64,000 nt of DNA. Source: Sipunculus nudus (Eukaryota > Annelida > Sipuncula > Golfingiida > Sipunculidae). Made by a program: the position numbers and the translations under genes. The DNA lies in assembly GCA_026874595.1 (NCBI GenBank), contig CM049313.1:12707508-12771507 (forward strand), in the 5' to 3' direction. Below are positions 51,101 to 63,100 of this stretch, in pieces; position 1 is the first letter of the stretch, and the number at the start of each line of letters is the position of its first letter. The notes below the pieces were generated by a model. The model was given only the letters and a program-made list of their open reading frames with translations, was not told where the DNA came from and did no database searches.

Positions 51101-54100
51101 ATAATTTACATAAATTAACATATCATGAATAAGAATGTGGTAGGTCCTGCTTACAGATATGAAAGAATATGCTGAGATATCAAATTCACAGTTTTCACGA
51201 CAAACTTTAAATGTTTCTGGAATCCTGAGTGACAGCAATTTTAGTAAAATAAAAACAAGTAAATTGAATTTAAGTCTTATGAATGAACTGTGTACAAAAT
51301 TAAACTATATCCAGTAGTTTGTCACTTGCAGGATAATATGCCAGGAAGATCTAGGAAGATCTGGTAAATTCCAGGAAATATTATGGGATGGTATAACTTG
51401 AAATCTTCAGGATTTACTGGAAGTCAAAGATGATAGATTTTTAGGTAATTACAGCTTCAAACTTGTCATAAATGACATGTAAAGTAACTCTATCAGAAGG
51501 AACACAAAACAATGTCAGCTTTAAATCTGTACAGAGGAATACAATATGTGAAGCAAACTGTATGATTTTCAACTCCATTCTAAATGACAGAAATGGCAGA
51601 ATGTAATGCAGGTGGACGTAATACTGTAAGTAAAATAATGAAGATCACAAACAGTGACATTCTTTATTGTTTGAAGAAGCATAATTTTTAACATATTAAA
51701 CAGTCCATTAGAACAGCAGCAATGTCTGGTTTTCTGTTCTGTTTTGGATTCCTCCTTCAAGTTCCCTACAGACTACCAAATTCCACCATCACAGCAATGG
51801 AGATTGCTTCTGAAGTTCTCATTTGTCATTATAACAATTTGTACAATCAATGTAAAATAAATAAAGTTTAAAGTGAAAATAATTGCCAAACAACATCAAA
51901 CAGATCAAATTCAAGCAGCCAGGCATGGTAGGCAGGCATGGGTTTATTAATAACATGTAATGGTCTATAAAATATTTATCTTTATTTCAAAATTGTTAAA
52001 TTTTGCTTTTTTCATTGCTATTGATTGTATTCCTGTGTACTTGCTAGCAAATGAAACACAAAATGAAGATAAATAATATAAACCCAATCACCATGTAAAA
52101 TTACCGTCCAGTGACTGTAGCAGTGTTCGTGAAGCCTCAGTTAACAGGCGTATGGCTGTGAGGGAAAGTGAACGGTGATAGTACATGCACATCTAACACA
52201 AACACATACACATCTTCTGCAAACTCCTCTCTATTTATAACCTATTCTATTCTCTAAACACTCTTTTTTAATCTTGGAATCAAATGATATGTCCACAGCA
52301 CTTTCTGCCGAACAAGGATTGAGGTAAATTAAAATGTCATGTTAACATTTCTTAACCTTCTGGATTTCATGTTTGATATAATAAATTGTTATTAAAAGGA
52401 AATGTAGAGGTGAAAACCTGTTAATATTACAGAGAATCTCTGATGTTAAATCGATCAAACCACCACAGCCCATATGCTCTGCCCTTTTAACCTAATTATG
52501 CTAATGAGCCCCCAAAAAAACGCTCCTGCATAGAAGGCCTTCCACGGCCATGGTTGCTAGAGCTGATTACAAGACAATAGTGATATCACAAGCATCAATG
52601 AAGTATGAAGTCATATTGACTGACATCATCAGCTGGAATTGCTATATCTCTGTTCTCCAGTGATGTATATATTGCAGTTATTGTGAAGTGTCTTGCCATT
52701 TAGATTTTTTGTCTCATATGAATTACGTTAGACGTTATTATTCACTTGGAAGTCGTTGGAAACGCTACTGCAACCTTTGGCCTGTCTACTTTATATAAAC
52801 AAGGGACCCATGGGTCACGGCGCTCAGCTGTTATATTTGATAAAAAATATGATTTGGGAAAGAGGCACATGCTTGTTTTGTGTGGTAATAAATATAAGCT
52901 TTATTATGAGTTGTTGGTGTTTAGCTTATGTTTGATTTTGATAGTATCTTTGGAGACAGGGAAGAGGATTGATTTTATTTATTTTATTAACAAATGGAGT
53001 GCTATTGTCAAACAGATTTTGACTTGGCCATATAACTTATAAGCAGCACATATAAAAAAAGTTTAACTATTTATTAAAATTTAATAACAAATATTGTGCC
53101 AATATAATTTTTATTAAAAAAAATAATAAGAAAATCATATGATTTTTTAAAAATAAAATAGAAATGAAATGATTACTGAAATAATATAATAGAATATATT
53201 CATGAATGCATTCATGAATACATTTTGAAAGTACCTGCACTGGTATTCAAATACTTTCATATTTACCTGAATTCCCATTCTTATGCAATAAAATTTTTTA
53301 ATGCAGTACATATTCATATTCGTATTCAAATACATTTGCAAAGCATTCGCACCATGTCAAGTATTTTTTCAGTTTTAGCAAAACAATGATGTTGAGAATC
53401 CAGAATATACAAAATTCACAAATTTAAATAATGATCATAAGTACCAGGTTTTATGGCTTTTATTCATATTAAAAAAAAAATGTAAGGCCAAAATAAAAAA
53501 AAAGTATGGTTCTCAGGCACTTTTTTTCAGAAATAAATGCGGGCGGGCGCTTTTTTTATTTTAAATTTTTTGGTATGTTTCGATAAAATTGTCAAATGAT
53601 AAGGGAAAAGCATGAAAATAACAGTTTTACTTAGCTAAATAAGTAAAAGCACTACAAAACAAGGGAAATTGTATGGTTTTATCTTCTTGAAAGAAATGTC
53701 GGAGCGGCAGCAGCTCTAAATTGGAAAGTTTTTATTGAAAATCAAAATAAAAATTTTTGATGCGGGGGTTTGAAATTGATGCGGGCGGTGCCTGAGAACC
53801 ATACCTTTAATTTTTTTTGGCCTAATATATTCACTTTGGACTACTTTCACATCAATCTACACACTAGACACAGTAGGAATCTAGATTAATATTATCAATG
53901 GCATCTTTATCTATCGTTAATTTCCTTCATATGATCTCTAATGATAAGTAATGAATAATATGATTTATTTTTTTATCATTAAAATTTCACTGAAAAATAT
54001 CATAGGTAACTGCATGGTGTTATTTGGAATAACATTGACATTGACATTCTATCCATCCATACAAGATTCTTACATCATCAGTAACTGCAAGTTAATTTTC

Positions 54101-57100
54101 TGTTACTCATCAACTAACAAATTCCTTTCTATTAATTTTTCTTTAATTTGTTATAAAAAACCAATACAAATTATTAATTTATTGTTTATTGTTATGTTGT
54201 TTTTCAAAACAACTACTTGATGAGTTGGGTTGGACACCTGGATCAACTGTGGCTGGGCATAAGCTGCCTGGCTGCCCCTGTGTATGCTTCGCTCAAGCAT
54301 GCATAATCTGATGAAAATTCAACAAAGTCAACATACAGGTGACTGAAGAGGGGCTGGATTAAGCCTGGGTCTGACATGGTCTCATAAAAACATTAATAAA
54401 GGCTACAATATTTGGCCAATTTCTTTCAGCTTTCTAAACTACAAAGATGAAATCCTTATGTGTGCATGATATGAAAATTATATCAACAGTGCTCTCAGGA
54501 AACAAACGTGCCACGGTCAAAGTTTGGCAAAATTTAAGGTACTAATTTTATATTTATACTAATAACTTATAAAATTTGAAAAATTCAGAACTAATTTTGG
54601 GTATTCAATTGAATCTTGATTAAATAATGTTACATCCCTGACAAAAAATCTCTAGCTTCAGCAATCCTCTTGTTAAGGGAGTAAATATATTTCTTGATTT
54701 TTTAAAAGTGCATTATGTTTGGACCCATAACTTAAAACAATTACGCAATACTGACATCATTTCTGGCTTGTGCATAGTGAATGTATAGAAAAATATGTAT
54801 ATTATATATGATCAAAGTCAGATCAGTGGTTTTGATATAAGGCAGTCTTACAGTGTAACAATGGGTTTTTAATGGAAAAATGAAGTTTTTTATTAATATT
54901 TCGAAGGAATTAAGTCCTAGTGATCAAATTCTTGGCATGGTAGGGGATTTTAGAGACATCTAACTGTATGCTAAATTTAAGGAACTTAGAGCTGAAGCTG
55001 GGGAGCTGAGCACTAGCAAACTGCATAACACTAGCTTGATGTAAACTAGATGTGACATGGTGCTTGAAAACTTGAATAAAATCTACAGTTTTTGATCAAC
55101 TGGTTTCAAATTTTTGGTTTTAACAGACAAAATGCTAACAAAAACATGCTGTGAAAATTAAATCCACAGTACTGACAGGAAAAAACGTGCCATGGTCAAA
55201 CTTGGGCAAAATTTAAGGTACCAATTTTATATTTTTGCCAATATTTAAAAAAATTTAACAGATTTTGATCTAATTTTTGGTATGGTACATAATTAAATTA
55301 TGATCAATTAAAGTTGTATTACTGAAAAAAAGTCCCTACCTTTAACACTTTTGGTCTTAAGTGACCAAATATCTTTCCTGACTTTTTTTCAAAGTCCATT
55401 ATGTTTGGGCCCATAACTTTTTTAAATTAAATAATACTAACTTTATTTCTGGCATGTACATAGGAACTATATAGAGGAATATTTATGGTAAATATGAAGA
55501 AAACCAGATGAGTGGTTTTGATATTAGGCAGTCCTGAAGTGTGAAAACAGACGGACGGACGGACAGACAGACGGATGACTGACAATGGACCATGACTATA
55601 GCTCAGATGACTTATAGTCAGCTGAGCTAAAAATATCTCAGAAAACATACTGACAAGGGTACTTGTACAGACTATATGTGCTCTCTTTGGGAGAGTGCCC
55701 CAAATTATGTAAATTTTGAACTTATCAGGTGACTGTTTACATTGTCTATGGTAACTTGATTGGTTGCTCACAACTGCTCTCCTCTTGATTATTCACTGAA
55801 TGAATTTAGGTCACAGAGTTCATGTTTGGGTTGATCAATTATTTCACCAATTATTTCACCATTTTGCCTTTGAGGTGACAGGGGGAGGGGTGGAGGGGGG
55901 GGACCAGCTTCATTGTTCAACACCTAGGCCACGAGGCAATGTCCTTCGCCACACTGAGAACATGTAGACAAGTTAGTTTTTTTTAATATCACAAATGCTC
56001 AGTACATTCTTAATAAATGGACTCAAGAAGTGAATGTTAACTCTGCATGTTTTACAAGTGGGCTAACAACTGGTGCAAGGGAAATGCTATCTAATGCAAC
56101 AAACAGCCACTTCAAAGATCACTGAGCTTATCATTGTATGTTTCTATAATATTTAGATCAACTTCATAGGAATTTAAGAGGTGGACCATACAGGCTTGTT
56201 TTTCTGACTTCATTGAATTTGTCTATGGGTTAAATGTTCATAAAACCAACTAGGTTTGAGCAGTGGCAACATTTCAAAATTGCCTAAAAGTCTCAAAAAT
56301 GTATCTGAATGATCACTTTATGATAAAAGCCAACCAAATGGCTGATGCAGAATACATGATGGCATGCATCAATATTACATGCACAGACAACATCTCTAAC
56401 ATAAAAGGTGTGAAATAACACAAATTGCAGTGAATCTAAAATCAATATTATACTATACATATATACATGTGCATACCGGTGTAATATATAACATCTAAAA
56501 CATGAAAGAAAATAGTGGCTCAATATTTAAATTATATTTTGGAAAATTAATACACAGGAAACAACAGATTTTTTAGTTATAATCTTACTTCTGCTTGTTT
56601 CCCCTGGTCCAAAAGACAGAGTCGCTCCTGAAGCAACAAAGTCTACTCCTTGTGTGGCGTTACTGACAGTCTCGTTAATTATCCAGTCCACATGCACTGT
56701 GCCGATGCTGCCACCTGTCAACAACAATTAACATCAATCACTGCACAGAAATTTACATAATTTTCTGGCCTTGAAAACTCCATTAGTTATATAGTTTTTT
56801 TTTAATGGAACAATCCTTGAGAGGGTTTGACATATATTTTTATACAATATTTGGTTTTGAAGACCCGGTCTACTGAGGATCATCTGTTATTGGATTCTTA
56901 TTTCTTTTAATTTTTCTAAACTGTCCTTGACTGTTTATGCAATCACATTTAAAAATAAGGTGGAATAAGGAACTTTAACCTTTGCTTGTCCTTCTGTCTG
57001 TATGTTTGTTTGTTTGTGTAAAAAGTACAGGATTGATTTCCATGGAGTTTTGTGGAATGCAGTCATTATAAGAGATTATTAAATGTTACAGCAATGATAA

Positions 57101-60100
57101 TATGGCATTCAATGGCATATTAAGAAACCCATTTATTTTGCAAAGAGACTGAGAAGAAGAGGTAAAGGAGGGAATAACGTTTAACTTGATTCATAATGAA
57201 ATGTCAGTTTATTTAATATGAGTTTTTTTTAAGTGTGGAGAAAAGTTTATAAAAGTTATATACTCTAATTAAGATTGTTGATGATTTTTCTCATTATTAC
57301 ACCCTCAAAATACACAAGTAACTTACACATGAACAAGAAAACAAAATTCTTCAGAATTGTCCCATTCAACATTTTCCTAACAACTTTCTACACCATGGGC
57401 AGTGAAAGAAGTTTAAATTCCGCCCACATTAAATCTAACTGCGTCCCCTTATCAAAGTCCTGAATTTGCCTATGTCCTTAGAGGAACTTTTCTGTAATCA
57501 TTTTTATGTCTATTTTTTTACTGGTTCATCTTTACACAGGAAAAGACTTAGAGCCCTCCTTGAAATCTCCTTCTGCACCATGACCCCTGCCCAAGGTCTC
57601 TAACGAAAGAAGAACTCCTCCCACCAAGGACAGAATGAGCACCTGGGGAACAGGAATTCACAAAACCTTCTGTTAAAACTGAGGAAAACTACAAGAAAAC
57701 ACAGCCCTGAAGAACAATAATATAAATAATCATATCCTAATGGATCAACTGGCAGTTTTAGTGAAATCAAACAATAAAATGCAGAACCCTTACTTTCAAA
57801 AATAAAATGTTATCATTGCGGCACATACCTAACCTCTCAACGATAAGTTCAGTAGAGAATTTGTCTCTTTCCTCAACCAGCACTAAGCTGCCTTCTTTGG
57901 TGGCTCGAGGATCATTGCTTCGAATTCTCATCCTCCCATTAGCAAAATCATTCCTCGCGATGTACACCCTAGCCTTGGTGATTTCCCCCAATTTTGGGAT
58001 GTTCCTGAGATTTCTTGGAGGGCCGCCCACCAGATCAACTCCTGTGATGAAAATCATGAAGCTTTCTGGGAGTTCTGGGATATCATCTGAGCGGACTGTT
58101 ACTGGTAGGTGTCCTGTAGTCACTCCGTCAGGGATGGTTATTGTAGATTGCACCACCTCAGAGTAATCAAGTCCAGGAGTAGCTTGTTGAGAGTATAAAC
58201 TCATAGCCTAAAATGATACAATGACCATTTACGTTGCTTCTGCATTAAAATAAGTGTATACAGATTTGAAAATATAAGTTTGATTCTTGAACAAGATGAT
58301 ACTGATGATAAAAATATATGAAAAGTTGGAAGAGCTATTTGCTGTAACAGGATTACCATATCGGACAGTAAGTGGTGGTGACCTTTTTACATTGTATATA
58401 TCTGATTTTGTGCACACAAGAAAGGTTACTGGAAATGACTTTTCATTCATATCCAAGTTCTGAGCCATGCTGAATCAGATAAATCATGTATATTTACATA
58501 GGATCCCCTATAATCTATATTCTGATGTAAATCTGCATATAAATCAATTGATTAGTATCAATCAATCATAACTCATGTGGTCTTTTCCTTACATTGATAG
58601 AATGCTGAAAAGTTTAAATTAATATGGACATTTACTCATGAATTCAGAGACATTATGCATAAAAATTGTTCAAAATAGAACTCCTCTGGTAACATGGTAC
58701 CATTTGGTATTGCACTAATTAGTGGCAAAATTACCGTAAAAGTGGTTGTAGAAGTCGCGACTTGTACTAAGAAATCGAATTCTAAAAACCAGAATTTTCT
58801 TGCGCAGTCGGGATGCGACTTGTAATACGTACTTATCCCGTCTCAGTCAGCTTTTCCGGTACATGGAACGACGTCAGTTGAGCGATAATCGGCAATAAAT
58901 TTAACCAGTGCTTTGTGTAATGTCTTTCCCAAATAATTTACATCTTTAACCATCTCTTATGAAAACCTGCCTTATGTTTGGTGAACTGACGGAATTTCCA
59001 TTTTATTAACAAGAAATGCAAATTTTAAATTTGCCCAGTTCTACCTGTTCTGACAGGTCGCAATTCAAGTGACACTTCCTAACCTGCATTACTGTTATAT
59101 CATGGGTCAATTTGACCCATATGCCAGTCTGCCACTCTTTGATGTACACTTTCTCTCCGTTAAATCTTTATGGGTATGCGTGTCATTATTAAAACTCGCG
59201 GTTCCATAGCCGTTTATACATGTAAAGTTGCGTCACATTCAAACGTGCCCCACTAAAGAAACATCGTGAATTCTATTGCCTGCGGGTTGAGCGCAGGGTA
59301 CCAGCTGACCTTTGAAGCCGTGTAGCGGAAGTTAAAGCCCCGGGTCACCCGTGCAATGACCTTTACATCCCCACGTCAAATGAGCCTTCCGTGACTGACA
59401 TCCGTGGTTATAAACCCCCATTTAAGGAACCATCGGGTCATCGTCAGCACGTATTGGATAACAGTGTTATAACGTTTCACGTGAGCTGCAAATAAACGAT
59501 TTGCTTCGTGTTTTATGTGTCTCATTAATGACGATCGCACGCTCCGTCAACAATATGGCGGTCCGCATGAATTACGGTCAATCGTGCGTTGACGTATTTG
59601 TGATTTTTTTTAATGAAGACACGTTAATAAAGTACAATGAAATAAACACCATACAGGTATATATTTTATTTACTGAAATGGGCAAATATGTACCTAAATT
59701 CCACGGGAATCGACATCGTTTGGTGTCATGACGGATCTAGTTTAACATGGCTGAGTTTGCTAGACATCCAAGCAATTTGAACATAATCACTGATAACGAT
59801 GGAAATTCCCATGATCTCATTGTGACTGACATATTTCAGTGATTTCAGTAAAACCGTGCATGTGCTGCGCCCTGATGGTCAGTTGCAACAATTAATTCAA
59901 GAGTTACCTTATTAAGTTTTAGAGCCCATTTCATTCCATCCTTCAGTTGTCTTTAGTCAGTTAAACATATGCCCAATGCGGCGGATTGGGACTCGTCACG
60001 CGTGCGCAAACTAATAATAGTCTAATGAATCAACTCTACTTTTGACGATCTTAAGGATTTAAACAGTTGCTTGATTGTGATAGTATTTTGCTCCAGACTC

Positions 60101-63100
60101 TTCTATTTTATTCATACAGTCATTTAACTTGATATTTACGTTCTAATGTTACTTAACCTAGTAAGAAACGGCAATAATGACATCGGTTCACAGCACAAAA
60201 TGTTATCCGACGCAGCTGACTGGCACTGTACAAATCTTACCTGACAACTGAACCCGACTTTATATTTAATGATTCTGTTGTTATTGCTTAAATATAAGCA
60301 TTGTATTTAAACTGTTTCATTTATTTTTATGTTTATAAAACACGTAAGTACTACGGGGACATTGATTGTAGACTTGCACTGCAGGGAATGATATTTCAAT
60401 TCCATAAGAATCCAGTGGTTAGGAGGCCGCTGAAGTCTGGGTGCGACTTGTATTATGGGCTTTTCCAGAAACAAAACTTTAACGGCTATTCCCGAGGGGT
60501 ATCTTTAAAGTCAGGGTGCGACTTGTAAGTAGGATGTGACTTCTACAATGACTTTTACGGTAGATTGAAAACTCTGGAACTAACACAGATCTGTGGTAGT
60601 TTGAATAGGTTTCCTGCTCTACAATGAATATAAACAACAGGGGAGGATCACAGTTGCTTCAGTACTGTGGTAAAGGCATCCAGCTCCTGAGACTGTTGAG
60701 CTGATGTCATACCTTTTCCAGAATCTTAATGTAGTACTGGTCATTGAAGGTAGTATCTAAACTGGAGGTGTCCACACGAGGGAACCAGCGACAGCTCGGG
60801 GTAGTGCTGTTATACTCGAAGGCTTGACAGGCTGGAGCAAGAAGACAGGCGCTGTAACAGGCCTAAAACAGAAATAAACATCAATATTCAACGGCAACAA
60901 TGTCCAGAGTGAGCACTTTTCTCTGTGGATGGTAATTCTATAGAAAATCATAAAATAACTGCCAATATAATCACAATATTGTTACTGGGATTACCTGGAC
61001 ATTTGGTTTTATACAATGTTTGACAGAAATTACCTAAATATAATCAAAAACATGTAATATGGTTAGTTTTTTATCACAATGTATATACAATCTTTTTGTA
61101 TATACTCTTATAATGGTAGACTGGAGATGCAATTTATCTGCATCGCAAAACGAAGTTCCTGGTGGATAATATGACTTTATAACTATTAGTAATCCCTTCT
61201 TTGTCATATCCTTAGTTCCTTTTGTATGAGTAAGGCTCAGTGATAATAATGCATTGGTTTTTGGTTTTCCTATTTGTGTTATTTACCTTTAAGTAAACCT
61301 TCAACACTGAGCATGAAATGACATAATTAGACATAAGTTTTAAGGTGTGAATATATTCTGTATTTTGGTCCAGTTTGAATAAATGTAATTGAAGCACATG
61401 ACAGAATGAAATTACTCCCAACAAGAAACTTAGAAATATATACTCTGTTCAACATCCCTGGCCATTTAATCTTTCACAATATTTCTCTTAAATATATATT
61501 GGTTGCCACTACAAATTAGCTTTTATTAAAAGAAGTAATGAATCAGTTCATGATGATTTAAATTAACATGAAATAAGTGTATTTACTATGCAACAACAGG
61601 ATGGTGTTGACCTGTCAAGAGGTGCAAAAATTATGACGTCAGTTCAAGTGGCCGTTTCTGTTTATCTGTGCGATATAGGAGGGACTTGTGTGATGTGACA
61701 AACATGTGACGTCCAAATAACACTTTGACGTCATTACTACATGTCGTCAACTGGATGTAGTTTTAGTCCATCATCTTAGGTCATCACTGGTATGTCGCAA
61801 GAACGTATGTCTGTTCAGTCCTATTTTTTTCTGAATTGATCATATGGAATCCATACCTGGGAGTCTATTATTTTTCTGTTAGATAGTCTCCACATATGTC
61901 TGATTTGCCTCTGGAGTAAATAAAGGTAAGCTTTAGTGCTTTAGTATGAAAAATATCATGAAAAATCAGTTGGATGGGATGAAATAAAACAACAAGTACT
62001 TCCTACCAAGGACAGGTCAGTTAACATTAAAAGCATGATGTTAATAGGGTGGTTTGAATAAAACAATTGATTTGCCTAGCATCTTTAGCACAGCTTTACG
62101 TTAAAAAATAATGCCAAATCATTAACAGTGGGAGGGGTGGACACTGTTGCATTTTTTATGTTAATTACCTTAAATGGATCTTCCTGGTTCTCCACATTGA
62201 TAGGGGTACCAGCAATTATCACCCTGCCAGTGAAAGGTCGCTGGAAATACCCAAGAGCACCGCCTGGTTCAGCCTCAGCAACAGCCACCAAGTCCAGCCT
62301 CTCAGTGTGGTAAAAAACATGTAGCTGACCATATATACCACCACTGTAACAAGAGAATATATGACATGTATGAGAATATATAAAGAATTGCCATGTATGT
62401 TGGTAAATCTTCGTCTTCCAGTTAAAGGTGCCCATTCACTTGCATTTTGAAAAAGAATTTATGTGATTTCTGGCTTCCTTTGTGTATATTAATGATCTTA
62501 GGTTAATTCTGGTTATAAAAAGTTCTTCTATTGCCTCTGTAAAAGATGTATGAACTTGTTTATCAATATTTTGTTTGTAAACATAGCATTGTTGACAAAC
62601 AGGGAGTAAACATATAACCTAAGGTGGTAGGTTGCATGCGGAGGTAGAAGAGTCACTTGTTGCAAAACGCCTTTGCAAAGCTTTGTCTTATCTGACTTGC
62701 CACTTGTTGCCCATGTTGAATAGTATAAATATGTTGATATAAACAAAACAAGCAGCCTGTGTGTGGTGATATTAACCCTTTCTGGCCTATTTTTATTAAA
62801 GCTCCAAGGGATAACCTTTCGTTTATAAAGGTCAGATAGGTGATTCAGCCCCTTTAAGCACTGGAGCAGCTGTCTATGTTTATCTATAATTGAGACTATA
62901 TGTTACAGATGTACAACCTATTCACATTTCCCATAATAAATAATCTGATAATAATCTGATTACTTTTGTTGAGTTTATTCTTTTATAGCTGACAGAATAT
63001 AACCCTTAATATCAAGAGCTGAGTGTTGACACAACAGATCTGGTCATGTGACTTGGGAAGGATTGGGTCTGACGGGGCAGAGTGAAGGCACCCACCTTCT

